64,000 nt of DNA from Nocardioides deserti. Lineage in GTDB: Bacteria; Actinomycetota; Actinomycetes; Propionibacteriales; Nocardioidaceae. The translations under genes were made by a program, and so were the position numbers. Shown in pieces: positions 15,760-24,473 of this stretch. How positions within the stretch are numbered: the stretch's first letter is position 1; each line of letters begins with the position of its first letter. Below the pieces are notes generated by a model that was not told the origin of the DNA, did no database searches, and was given only the letters and a program-made list of their open reading frames with translations. The stretch spans positions 1 to 64,000 of the forward strand of contig NZ_JACMYC010000020.1 of NCBI RefSeq assembly GCF_014266025.1. Reading direction: 5' to 3'.

Positions 15760-17822
15760 GCGCGCACCGCCGCCGCGCACACCTTGAACTCCGGCATCCG
15801 CGAGGACGGGTCGAGCGCGTCGTTGGTCAGCCGGTTCGCGCCGACCCAGTGGAACGGCACGAACACCGTGTCGGGGCGGATCGTCGCCACCACCCGCGCC
15901 GGCGCCTTCAGCTCCCCGCGCCGCGTCGTCACGACCACCGGCTCGCCGTCGCGCACGCCGATCCGCCCGGCGAGCAGCGGGTGCAGCTCCACGAACGGCC
16001 CGTCGTCGGGCAGGTCGCGCACGCGGCGGGTCTGGGCGCCGGACTGGTACTGCGCCAGCACCCGGCCCGTCGTCAGGTGCAGCGGGTACGCCGCGTCCGG
16101 CTGCTCCGCGGCGCCGACGTGGTCGACCGCCACGAACCGCGCACGGCCGTCCGGCGTCGCGAAGGATTCCGCGAAGAGCCGCGGCGTGCCGGGGTGATCC
16201 TCACGGGGGCACGGCCAGAACACCCCGTGCTCGGCGCGGATCCGCTCGTAGGTGATGCCCGCGTAGTCCGCGCGCCCGCCCGCCGAGGCCCGCCCGAGCT
16301 CGGTGAAGACCTCGGCCGGGTCGGTCGAGAACGGCACCGGCGACCCGAGCCGCTCGGCCAGCCCCGCCATCACCTCGAGGTCGCTGCGGACCCCCTCGGG
16401 CGGGGCGACGGCCTGCTCACGCAGCACCACCCGGCCCTCGAGGTTGGTCATCGTGCCGGTCTCCTCGGCCCACTGCGTCACCGGCAGCACGACGTCGGCC
16501 AGCGCGGCGGTCTCCGACATGACGATGTCCGCGACGACGAGCAGGTCGAGCGCGGCGAGCCGCTCGGTGACGTAGGTGGCGTTGGGCGCGGAGACCACGA
16601 TGTTGCTGCCCAGCACGAGCAGCGCCCGGGCGCCGTCGTCGGTGCCGAGCGTGTCGAGCAGCTCGTACGCCGACCGGCCGGGGCCCGGCAGGCTGTCCGG
16701 GTCCACGCCCCAGACGCCGGCCACGTGCGCCCGCGCCGCCGGGTCGTCGATCATCCGGTAGCCGGGCAGCTGGTCGGCCTTCTGCCCGTGCTCGCGGCCG
16801 CCCTGTCCGTTGCCCTGGCCGGTCAGGCAGCCGTAGCCGGCGCCGACCTTGCCGGGCATCCCGAGCGCGAGCGCCACGTCGATCCAGGCCAGCACCGTCG
16901 CGGTGCCCTGGCTGTGCTGCTCGGCCCCGCGGGCGGTCAGCACCATCACCCGCTCCGAGCCGGCGAGCAGGTCGGCCAGCTTCCGCAGCTGTGCGGCCGG
17001 CACCCCGCTGACCCGCTCGACCCGCTCCGGCCACCACGCGGCCACCGACCGGCGGACCGTGTCGAAGCCGGTCGTGCGCGTGGCGACGTACTCCTCGTCG
17101 ACGGCGCCGGCCGCGTCGAGCAGGTGCAGCAGCCCCAGCGCGATCGGCAGGTCTGTGCCCGGGACCGGCTGGACGAACACGTCGGCGCGGTCCGCGGTCG
17201 GCGTGCGCCGCGGGTCGACGACGACCACCCGGCCGCCGCGCTCGCGGAGCCGGTCGAGGTGGCGCGCCGCCGGGGGCATGGTCTCGGCGAGGTTCGAGCC
17301 GACCAGCACGACGACGTCCGCCTGCTCGACGTCGGCCAGCGGGAACGGCAGGCCGCGGTCGATGCCGAAGGCCTGGTTGCCGGCGGACGCGGCCGAGCTC
17401 ATGCACCACCGGCCGTTGTAGTCGACCTGGCTGGTGCCGAGCGCGACCCGGGCGAGCTTGCCGAGCTGGTAGGCCTTCTCGTTGGTCAGCCCGCCGCCGC
17501 CGAAGACGGCGACCGCGTCGCGGCCGTGCGCGTCCTGCACGGCACGGAGCCGGTCGGCGACCATGTCGAGCGCCTCGTCCCAGCCGGCCGCCCGGAGCGC
17601 GCCGGTCGCACGGTCGCGCACCAGAGGCGTGGTCAGCCGCTCGCGGTGGCCGCGCAGACCGGTCGCGGTCCAGCCCTTGCGGCACAGCGCTCCCTCGTTG
17701 ACGGGGAACTCCGGCCACGGCCGCACCTCCAGCGCGCGGCCGACCCGCTCCAGGGTCATCCCGCACTGGAGGCTGCAGTAGGGGCAGTGCGTGCGGGTGC
17801 CGGTGGTCGAGGTCGGGGGCAC
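15756..17822 (-). CDS. narB: Assimilatory nitrate reductase catalytic subunit (molybdopterin oxidoreductase)
   Basis: A 688-aa cytoplasmic Mo-bisMGD enzyme reducing nitrate to nitrite. The N-terminus carries the [4Fe-4S] motif C-x2-C-x3-C (CPYCSLQC) with a fourth Cys in EGALCRKG. Further signatures are YNGRWCMSSAASAGNQAFG, where the Cys of RWCMSS is the expected Mo ligand as in NapA/NasA, and a molydop_binding C-terminal domain (LTTGRVLAQYQSGAQTRR ... VFVPFHWVGANRLTNDALDP). It lacks the C-terminal BFD domain some homologues carry, so electrons probably arrive via the adjacent flavoprotein. GTG at 17822 directly abuts the narK stop. No Tat signal. Confidence 0.93.
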   Translation of the reverse strand: MPPTSTTGTRTHCPYCSLQCGMTLERVGRALEVRPWPEFPVNEGALCRKGWTATGLRGHRERLTTPLVRDRATGALRAAGWDEALDMVADRLRAVQDAHGRDAVAVFGGGGLTNEKAYQLGKLARVALGTSQVDYNGRWCMSSAASAGNQAFGIDRGLPFPLADVEQADVVVLVGSNLAETMPPAARHLDRLRERGGRVVVVDPRRTPTADRADVFVQPVPGTDLPIALGLLHLLDAAGAVDEEYVATRTTGFDTVRRSVAAWWPERVERVSGVPAAQLRKLADLLAGSERVMVLTARGAEQHSQGTATVLAWIDVALALGMPGKVGAGYGCLTGQGNGQGGREHGQKADQLPGYRMIDDPAARAHVAGVWGVDPDSLPGPGRSAYELLDTLGTDDGARALLVLGSNIVVSAPNATYVTERLAALDLLVVADIVMSETAALADVVLPVTQWAEETGTMTNLEGRVVLREQAVAPPEGVRSDLEVMAGLAERLGSPVPFSTDPAEVFTELGRASAGGRADYAGITYERIRAEHGVFWPCPREDHPGTPRLFAESFATPDGRARFVAVDHVGAAEQPDAAYPLHLTTGRVLAQYQSGAQTRRVRDLPDDGPFVELHPLLAGRIGVRDGEPVVVTTRRGELKAPARVVATIRPDTVFVPFHWVGANRLTNDALDPSSRMPEFKVCAAAVRA

Positions 17823-19352
17823 TCAGATCCCCGCCCGCGCCAGGCTGCCCGCACCGGCCCGGCGGCGGAGGAACACGGCGTACACGACGGCGGCGCAGAC
17901 GACGTAGAACGCGGTGAAGACAGTGAACGCGCCCTTGGTGGCCGCCATCGGGTCCTCGACCCACGGCGAGCTGAAGGCGAGCGGGATGAGGAAGCCGCCG
18001 ACCGCGCCGACCGCGCCGATGACGCCGATCGCGGCCGAGGCCTGCTTGGTCGCGGTGTCGAGGGCAGCAATCCGCTGCGGCGTGCCCGGGGTCGTGGTGC
18101 GCTCGGCCTCGGTGCGCCAGATGGCGGGGATCATCTTGTACGTCGACCCGTTGCCGATGCCGGTCGCCGCGAAGACGCAGAGGAAGAAGCCGAGGAACCA
18201 GGGGAACCACGAGCGGTTGTCGGTGGCGATCGCGGGATCCTGGGCCGGGTTCGGCGTGAGCTGGGTGAGCGTCCACAGCACGGCGAGCGTGGCGAGGATC
18301 ATCGCGGCGAAGGCGCCGAGGGTGACCTTCGCGCCGCCCACCCGGTCGGCCAGCCAGCCGCCGAGCGGCCGGGTCGCGGAGCCGACGAGCGCGCCGAGGA
18401 AGGCGTAGTAGGCGAAGTAGATGCCGGTGCCGAGCGGGGCCGGGTCGGGCACCCAGAAGTTCAGCTTGATGAGCAGCGGCATCGCGGCGGAATAGCCGAT
18501 GAACGAGCCGAACGTCCCGACGTAGAGGAACGCCATCACCCAGGTCTGGCGGTGCCGCACCACCCGCAGCTGCTCGCGCGGCCGGGAGACGGCGGTACCG
18601 AGGTTGTCCATCCAGCGCCAGGCGGCGAACGTCGCGACGACCGCCAGCCCGGCGTAGACCCAGGCCGCCCGCTCGAGGTGGACCCCGCCGTCGGAGGCCT
18701 GCACCAGCCCGAAGATGCCTGCGCCGCCGATGATGACCGGCAGCAGGAGCTGGATCAGCGCGACGCCGAGGTTGCCGCCGGCGGCGTTCAGCCCGAGGGC
18801 GGCGCCCTTCTTCGCGGCGGGGTAGAAGAAGTTGATGTTCGCCATCGAGGAGGCGAAGTTGCCGCCGCCGAGACCGGCCGTCGCGGCGATGAGGCAGAAG
18901 ACCCAGTACGGCGTCGCCGGCTGCTGCACGGCGTACGCGAACAGCAGCGTCGGCACCAGCAGCAGCGCCGCGCTCACCATCGTCCAGTTGCGGCCGCCGA
19001 AGCGCGGCACCGCGAACGTGTACGGCAGCCGCAGCAGCGAGCCGACGAGGTTCGGCAGCGCCACCAGGAGGAACAGCTGCTGGGCGCTGAAGTCGAAGCC
19101 CAACGAGACCAGGAACGCCGAGCTGACGCTCCAGATCAGCCAGACCGAGAACCCTAGGTGCTCGGCGAAGATCGACCACGCCAGGTTGCGGCGGGCCACC
19201 GCGCGCCCGGTCGTCTCCCAGAACGCCGCGTCCTCAGGCCGCCAGTCGTCGATCCACCGGCCGGTGCGTCGGCTCCGGTCGGCAGGGCCGGGGGTCGGCG
19301 CGAGGTCCTGGCCGGTGGTCGGGGTGGAGCGGTCGCTCGAGGTGACGGTCAT
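17823..19352 (-). CDS. narK: Nitrate/nitrite transporter, MFS NNP family
   Basis: A 509-aa major-facilitator protein with about 12 helices. Both family nitrate signatures are visible: AGLGGGNFASSMANINFFYP around residue 145 and a second Gly-rich segment in the C-terminal half (FLCVFAATGIGNGSTYKMIP). An unusually long hydrophilic N-terminus (about 50 residues) precedes helix 1. It imports nitrate for the six downstream genes. It heads the operon, and its upstream region carries a GlnR-like box and a repeat cluster. Confidence 0.95.
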   Translation of the reverse strand: MTVTSSDRSTPTTGQDLAPTPGPADRSRRTGRWIDDWRPEDAAFWETTGRAVARRNLAWSIFAEHLGFSVWLIWSVSSAFLVSLGFDFSAQQLFLLVALPNLVGSLLRLPYTFAVPRFGGRNWTMVSAALLLVPTLLFAYAVQQPATPYWVFCLIAATAGLGGGNFASSMANINFFYPAAKKGAALGLNAAGGNLGVALIQLLLPVIIGGAGIFGLVQASDGGVHLERAAWVYAGLAVVATFAAWRWMDNLGTAVSRPREQLRVVRHRQTWVMAFLYVGTFGSFIGYSAAMPLLIKLNFWVPDPAPLGTGIYFAYYAFLGALVGSATRPLGGWLADRVGGAKVTLGAFAAMILATLAVLWTLTQLTPNPAQDPAIATDNRSWFPWFLGFFLCVFAATGIGNGSTYKMIPAIWRTEAERTTTPGTPQRIAALDTATKQASAAIGVIGAVGAVGGFLIPLAFSSPWVEDPMAATKGAFTVFTAFYVVCAAVVYAVFLRRRAGAGSLARAGI

Positions 19353-19392
19353 GGAGGCTCCTCGGGAGGGGACGTCCAGACCATCGTCGGAA

Positions 19393-19410
19393 CCGCAGAT
19401 TTCGCTGCGG
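19393..19410 (-). other. Perfect 6-bp stem-loop in the narK leader
   Basis: CCGCAG and CTGCGG flank a 6-nt loop about 40 nt upstream of the narK start. On the mRNA strand the loop is CGAAAT, which lacks the A1/G4 pattern of ANTAR-controlled hexaloops, so its role is open. Confidence 0.4.
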
Positions 19411-19421
19411 CGCGCGCGAGG

Positions 19422-19437
19422 GTTCCCGCACGGTCAA
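19422..19437 (-). promoter_or_regulatory. GlnR-like box upstream of narK
   Basis: Read on the narK strand: TTGAC, 6 nt, GGAAC, against the actinobacterial GlnR consensus gTnAC-n6-GaAAC (two mismatches). It lies 70-85 nt upstream of the narK start, a suitable place for nitrogen control together with NnaR. Confidence 0.45.
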
Positions 19438-19442
19438 CTTGT

Positions 19443-19483
19443 CCTCACGGCCTCACAGGCCTCACGACCTCACACGACCTCAT
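19443..19483. repeat. Five short direct repeats CCTCAC/CCTCAT
   Basis: Copies begin at 19443, 19451, 19460, 19468 and 19478 (spacing 8-10 bp); the last ends in T instead of C. They lie just upstream of the GlnR-like box, in the narK regulatory region, and could be a multi-site operator. Confidence 0.55.
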
Positions 19484-19516
19484 CCGGCCCCACCCGACCT
19501 CGCGACCGGGCCGCGC

Positions 19517-19963
19517 TCAGGCGGGGACGGGCGCCCCGCGCCAGAGGGCACGCGACGCGCCGGCGGCCACGACGCCTCCAGCGAAGACCATGAGCAGGCC
19601 CGGGCCGGGCAGCCAGCCGCCGGTGCCGACCAGGCCCAGCACGTGCAGGACCTGCCAGACCGGCAGCACCAGGGCCGGCACCGCCATCAGCGCCCCCTGC
19701 ACCGCGGCCACCCGACGGGACGGCACCAGGGCCCCGGCCAGGCCGAGCATGGCGGCGTAGAAGGTCCACAGGCCGGCGCCGCGGACGCCGGAGAGGGAGC
19801 CGAGCGAGGTGTAGACCCACGGCAGGAACGAGCCCAGGACGACCATGCCGACGGCCAGGGCGAGACGTCGCCGGGCCGGGTCCGCGGGGCGGCGCGTCCG
19901 GCCGCGGCGGGCCGGAGCGCCGGCGACGGACGCGGCCGGGGCGAGGTCACGGGAGGCAGCCAT
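19517..19963 (-). CDS. Small four-TM membrane protein of unknown function
   Basis: A 148-aa protein with a basic N-terminus of about 35 residues and then four hydrophobic helices (LALAVGMVVLGSFLPWVYTS, LWTFYAAMLGLAGALVP, a segment around VAAVQGALMAVPALVLPVWQVL, and LLMVFAGGVVAAGAS). An FLPW motif after helix 1 occurs in uncharacterised actinobacterial membrane proteins. I do not recognise a named family. ATG at 19963 was chosen; the frame remains open upstream to 20092, but that part crosses the regulatory region. A Crp-like site lies 19 bp upstream. Confidence 0.6.
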   Translation of the reverse strand: MAASRDLAPAASVAGAPARRGRTRRPADPARRRLALAVGMVVLGSFLPWVYTSLGSLSGVRGAGLWTFYAAMLGLAGALVPSRRVAAVQGALMAVPALVLPVWQVLHVLGLVGTGGWLPGPGLLMVFAGGVVAAGASRALWRGAPVPA

Positions 19964-19981
19964 GCGAGGACTGTAGGCACC

Positions 19982-19995
19982 GTGACCGGCGTCAC
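19982..19995. promoter_or_regulatory. Crp-like site GTG-N6-GTCAC
   Basis: GTGACCGGCGTCAC is a palindrome (GTGAC/GTCAC around 4 nt) and matches the actinobacterial Crp pattern GTG-N6-GNCAC. It is located between the divergent small membrane protein and the DUF4212/SSS operon. Confidence 0.45.
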
Positions 19996-20039
19996 GCCAC
20001 GGTCCGGGCGGCGGCTCCGACCACTCGCCGGGGCCGTCG

Positions 20040-20076
20040 GCACGACGAGCGGTCGGCGGAGCACGACGAGCGGTCG
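20040..20076. repeat. 16-bp direct repeat, period 21 bp
   Basis: gCACGACGAGCGGTCG occurs at 20040-20055 and again exactly at 20061-20076. Two copies two helical turns apart in a divergent promoter region suggest a paired binding site. The ~319-bp region 19964-20282 holds this, two Crp-like sites and no gene I can support. Confidence 0.6.
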
Positions 20077-20163
20077 TCCGCGTGCCGGTCACCGGGGCCG
20101 GAGCCCGCCGACGGCCCGCCGGGCGACCGCTGGGCGACCGATCCGCGCCGCTGGCCGCAGCGG

Positions 20164-20177
20164 GTGACCTGAGTCAC
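20164..20177. promoter_or_regulatory. Crp-like site GTG-N6-GTCAC upstream of DUF4212/SSS
   Basis: GTGACCTGAGTCAC fits GTG-N6-GNCAC and also the TGTGA-N6-TCACA form at all but the first base. It lies about 105 bp upstream of the DUF4212 start, followed by TTGACC at 20187-20192. A convincing -10 was not found. Confidence 0.5.
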
Positions 20178-20282
20178 ATCGATGCCTTGACCTGCAGGTC
20201 GGCCGGTTGCTTGCCTCGCCGTCATCGCCGGCTCCGGGTGCCGGCGTCCGTGCCCACCCACCCGTCCCGTGGAGGATGACTG

Positions 20283-20563
<281 letters not shown>

Positions 20564-20567
<4 letters not shown>

Positions 20568-22255
20568 GCGACATCCAGACCTGGACCCTCGTCTTCGTCG
20601 TCATCACCTTCGGCATCTACATCTACATCGCCTACGCGAGCCGGGTCAGCAACACCTCCGGCTTCTACGTCGCCGGTGGCGGCATCCCGGCCTCGGCCAA
20701 CGGCGCGGCGATCGCCGCGGACTGGATGAGCGCCGCGTCGTTCATCTCGATGGCCGGCATCATCGCGCTGGCCGGCAACGGCTACGCCGGGTCGGTCTAC
20801 CTGATGGGCTGGACCGGCGGCTACGTGCTGCTGGCGCTGCTGCTGGCGCCGTACCTGCGCAAGTTCGGCAAGTACACGATCCCCGACTTCGTCGGCGACC
20901 GGTACTCCGAGAGCGCCCGCCTGGTCGCCGTCGTCTGCGCCATCGTCGTCTCGTTCGTGTACGTCGCGGGGCAGATGGCGGGCGTCGGCCTGGTCTTCCA
21001 GCGCTTCCTCAACGTCGGCACGACCACCGGTGTCGTCATCGGCATGGCGATCGTCTTCTTCTACGCCGTGCTCGGCGGGATGAAGGGCATCACCTGGACC
21101 CAGGTGGCCCAGTACAGCGTGCTGATCGTCGCCTACCTGATCCCCGCGGTGGCGATCTCGGCCGAGCTGAGCGACATCCCCGTGCCCCAGATCGGCTTCG
21201 GCCAGATCCTGGCCGAGCTCGACGGCCTCCAGCAGGACCTGGGCATCGCGGCGTACACCGAGGCCTTCACCCAGACCTCGATGATGAACATGGTGCTCAT
21301 CACCGCGGCACTGATGTTCGGCACCGCCGGCCTGCCGCACGTGATCGTGCGGTTCTACACCGCCAAGAGCGTGCGGGCGGCGCGCTACTCCGCCCTGTGG
21401 GCGCTGTTCTTCATCTCGCTGCTCTACACGACCGCCCCGTCGATCGCGGCCTTCAGCAAGCTCCGTGTGATCCAGGACCTCGACGGCACCGCGCTCGCCG
21501 ACGTGCCGGGCTGGTTCAACACCTGGGCCGACGTCGGGCTGATCACCGGCGCCGACGGCGGCGCCGTCGCCGACGCCAACGGCAACGGGGTCATCGACTT
21601 CACCAGCGAGGTGGTCATCAACAACGACATCATGGTGCTCGCCGCACCGGAGATCGGCGGCCTGCCGGCACCGATCGTCGGCCTGGTCGCCGCGGGCGCC
21701 CTCGCGGCCGCGCTCTCCACCGCGTCCGGGCTGCTGCTGGTGATCTCCTCCTCTGTGGCCAACGACGTCTACTACAAGCGGATCAACCCGGGAGCCACGG
21801 AGGCCCGGCAGCTGCTCGTCGGCCGGATCGCCATGGGCGGCGCGATCCTGGTCGCCGGCTACCTCGGCATCAACCCGCCGGGATTCGTGGCGCAGGTGGT
21901 GGCGCTGGCCTTCGGCCTGGCCTGTGCGAGCTTCTTCCCGATCCTGGTGCTCGGGATCTTCTGGAAGAAGTGCACGGCCGCCGGCGCGACCGCCGGGATG
22001 CTCACCGGCCTCACGGTGACGATGGCCTACATGATCTGGACCGTCGACATCTGGGGCAACAGCGCGGGCATCTGGAACATCCCGGAGACCGGCTTCGGCA
22101 CCATCGGCATGCTGATCAACTTCGCGGTGACGATCACCGTCTCGCAGTTCACCCGCAAGCCGAGCCCGCTCATGCAGGAGCTGGTCGAGGAGATCCGGTT
22201 CCCGGGTCGCACGGACCTGGTCGCCAAGCACGCGCACGGCGAGGAGCTCACCTAG
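20564..22255 (+). CDS. Sodium:solute symporter, VC_2705/ActP-like subfamily
   Basis: A 563-aa SSS transporter with about 13 helices. Typical segments are SGFYVAGGGIPASANGAAIAADWMSAASFI, LMGWTGGYVLLALLLAPYLRKFGKYTIPDFVGDRY, GTAGLPHVIVRFYTAKSV, and GALAAALSTASGLLLVISSSVANDVYYK. A periplasmic insert around 300-350 contains an Asp/Gly-rich ADANGNGVIDF segment. It likely takes up acetate or another short acid, because it is coupled to DUF4212 and is followed in the same direction by acetyl-CoA synthetase. GTG at 20564 overlaps the previous stop. Confidence 0.9.
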
Positions 22256-22277
22256 GAGCTCGCAGGACCCGGCCGAC

Positions 22278-22308
22278 GGGCCCTGTGGTGACCCGCACCA
22301 CAGGGCCC
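22278..22308. terminator. Perfect 13-bp inverted repeat between SSS and acs
   Basis: GGGCCCTGTGGTG and CACCACAGGGCCC flank a 5-nt loop (ACCCG). No U-tract follows. It may end the symporter transcript, or serve as an operator because the acs -10-like TAGGCT begins one base later (22309). Confidence 0.6.
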
Positions 22309-22314
22309 TAGGCT
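22309..22314 (+). promoter_or_regulatory. Possible -10 box (TAGGCT) for acs
   Basis: TAGGCT directly follows the large inverted repeat, leaving a leader of about 80 nt before the acs GTG with a GAGGGAG Shine-Dalgarno. No clear -35 is visible because the spacer falls inside the repeat. Confidence 0.35.
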
Positions 22315-22401
22315 GGTCCGCAGTCGGCAACCGCCACCCCGCCGGGACGCCCCGGCCCCCGCCGCGGCCCTGCGTCGCGGCCCAGCGATGAGGGAGCGAT
22401 C

Positions 22402-24387
22402 GTGAGCGAAGAGACCCTGTCCAACCTCCTCAAGGAGGACCGTCGGTTCGAGCCGCCCGCCGAGCTCGCCGCGGCCGCCAACCTGAAGGAGGAGGCCTAC
22501 GCCCGGGCCGCCGAGGACCGGGAGGGCTTCTGGGCCGAGCAGGCCGAGCGCCTGACGTGGAGCAAGAAGTGGGACCAGGTGCTCGACTGGAGCAACCCCC
22601 CGTTCGCCAAGTGGTACGTCGGCGGCGAGCTGAACGCGGCGTACAACTGCGTCGACCGGCACGTCGAGGCCGGCAACGGCGACAAGGTCGCGATCCACTG
22701 GGTCGGCGAGCCGGTCGACGACAAGCGCTCCATCACCTACGCCGAGCTGCAGGCGGAGGTCAGCCAGGCCGCCAACGCGCTGACCGACCTCGGTGTCGGC
22801 GCCGGTGACCGGGTCGCGATCTACATGCCGATGATCCCCGAGGCGATCGTCACGATGCTCGCCTGCGCACGGATCGGCGCCCCGCACACGGTCGTCTTCG
22901 GCGGCTTCTCCTCCGACGCGCTCGCCTCGCGGGTCGTCGACTGCCAGGCGAAGGTCGTCGTCACCGCCGACGGCGGCTACCGCCGCGGCGCTCCGTCGGC
23001 ACTGAAGCCCGCCGTCGACGAGGCCCGCGCCAAGGCCGCCGAGCGCGACGGGCACACGGTCGAGAAGGTGCTCGTCGTCAAGCGCACCGGCCAGGAGGTC
23101 GACTGGGACGACTCCGTGGACGTGTGGTGGCACGACAGCGTCGCGAAGGCCCCGACCGAGCACCAGTGGCGGGCCTTCGACTCCGAGCACCCGCTCTACG
23201 TCATGTACACCTCCGGCACCACCGGCAAGCCCAAGGGCATCCTGCACACCACCGGCGGATACCTCACCGGCTGCGCCTACACGCACTGGGCGGTCTTCGA
23301 CCTCAAGCCGGAGACCGACGTCTACTGGTGCACCGCCGACATCGGCTGGGTGACCGGCCACTCCTACATCGTCTACGGCCCCCTCGCGAACGGCGCCACC
23401 CAGGTGCTCTACGAGGGCACGCCCGACTCCCCGGAGAAGGGCCGCTGGTGGCAGGTCATCGAGGAGTACTGCGTCACGATCTTCTACACCGCGCCCACCG
23501 CGATCCGCTCGTTCATGAAGCAGGGCCGGGAGATCCCCGACGCCCGCGACCTGTCGTCGCTGCGCGTGCTCGGGTCGGTCGGTGAGCCGATCAACCCGGA
23601 GGCCTACGTCTGGTACCGCGAGGTCATCGGCGGCGACCGCACCCCGGTCGTCGACACGTGGTGGCAGACCGAGACCGGCGCGATCATGATCAGCCCGCTG
23701 CCCGGTGTCACCGCAGGCAAGCCCGGCTCGGCGATGATCCCCATCCCAGGCGTCTCCGCCGACGTCGTCACCGAGGAGGGCGAGTCGGTCCCGAACGGCT
23801 CCGGCGGCTACCTCGTGCTCACCGAGCCGTGGCCCTCGATGCTCCGCACGATCTGGGGCGACGACCAGCGGTTCAAGGACACCTACTGGTCGCGCTACGC
23901 CGACCAGGGCTGGTACTTCGCCGGCGACGGCGCCAAGAAGGACACCGACGGCGACCTGTGGGTCCTCGGCCGCGTCGACGACGTCATGAACGTCTCCGGC
24001 CACCGGCTCTCCACCACCGAGATCGAGTCCGCGCTCGTCTCCCACCCGAAGGTCGCCGAGGCCGCGGTCGTGGGCGCCAAGGACGAGGACACCGGCCAGG
24101 CGGTCTGCGCCTTCGTCATCCTGCGCGACGAGGCCGGCGACGGCGGCGACGACATCGTCGAGGAGCTGCGCAACCACGTGCGCAAGGAGATCGGCGCGAT
24201 CGCCAAGCCGCGCCAGGTCATGGTGGTCCCCGAGCTGCCCAAGACCCGTTCGGGCAAGATCATGCGTCGCCTGCTGCGCGACGTGGCCGAGCACCGCGAG
24301 GTCGGCGACGTCACCACGCTGGCCGACTCCACGGTCATGGACCTGATCTCCGGGAAGCTCACCTCCGGCAAGGGCGGCGACGACTGA
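22402..24387 (+). CDS. acs: Acetyl-CoA synthetase (AMP-forming)
   Basis: A 661-aa adenylate-forming enzyme converting acetate, ATP and CoA to acetyl-CoA. Seen: the nucleotide loop VMYTSGTTGKPKG, TWWQTETGAIMISP, WYFAGDGAKKDTDGDLWVLGRVDD, and the C-terminal KTRSGKIMRR, whose last Lys is the catalytic residue regulated by acetylation in this family. In mycobacteria a cAMP-dependent acetyltransferase targets this Lys, so the nearby Crp gene and Crp-like sites upstream make cAMP control attractive (inference). GTG at 22402 has a GAGGGAG ribosome-binding site. Length is typical. Confidence 0.97.
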   Translation: MSEETLSNLLKEDRRFEPPAELAAAANLKEEAYARAAEDREGFWAEQAERLTWSKKWDQVLDWSNPPFAKWYVGGELNAAYNCVDRHVEAGNGDKVAIHWVGEPVDDKRSITYAELQAEVSQAANALTDLGVGAGDRVAIYMPMIPEAIVTMLACARIGAPHTVVFGGFSSDALASRVVDCQAKVVVTADGGYRRGAPSALKPAVDEARAKAAERDGHTVEKVLVVKRTGQEVDWDDSVDVWWHDSVAKAPTEHQWRAFDSEHPLYVMYTSGTTGKPKGILHTTGGYLTGCAYTHWAVFDLKPETDVYWCTADIGWVTGHSYIVYGPLANGATQVLYEGTPDSPEKGRWWQVIEEYCVTIFYTAPTAIRSFMKQGREIPDARDLSSLRVLGSVGEPINPEAYVWYREVIGGDRTPVVDTWWQTETGAIMISPLPGVTAGKPGSAMIPIPGVSADVVTEEGESVPNGSGGYLVLTEPWPSMLRTIWGDDQRFKDTYWSRYADQGWYFAGDGAKKDTDGDLWVLGRVDDVMNVSGHRLSTTEIESALVSHPKVAEAAVVGAKDEDTGQAVCAFVILRDEAGDGGDDIVEELRNHVRKEIGAIAKPRQVMVVPELPKTRSGKIMRRLLRDVAEHREVGDVTTLADSTVMDLISGKLTSGKGGDD

Positions 24388-24425
24388 CGGGTCGCCCGCT
24401 CGCCCTCGCCCTCGCCCCAGGACCG

Positions 24426-24473
24426 GTCGGCGGGGTAGTAACGGACAGGTTCGTCCGTGACTACCCCGCCGAC
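24426..24473. terminator. 21-bp stem-loop between convergent acs and esterase genes
   Basis: Arms 24426-24446 and 24453-24473 pair over 21 positions with one mismatch around a 6-nt loop (AGGTTC). The core arm is GGGGTAGTAACGGAC. Position between converging genes indicates a bidirectional terminator. There is no U-tract; a third arm copy follows at 24484-24498. Confidence 0.7.

Noticed and set aside
15849..19157. Long plus-strand open frame opposite nitrate reductase and narK
   Set aside because: Antisense artefact of GC-rich codons; all motifs belong to the minus strand.
19393..19410. ANTAR-target hairpin in the narK leader
   Set aside because: The hexaloop lacks the A1/G4 residues and only one hairpin is present, so it was kept only as an unexplained stem-loop.
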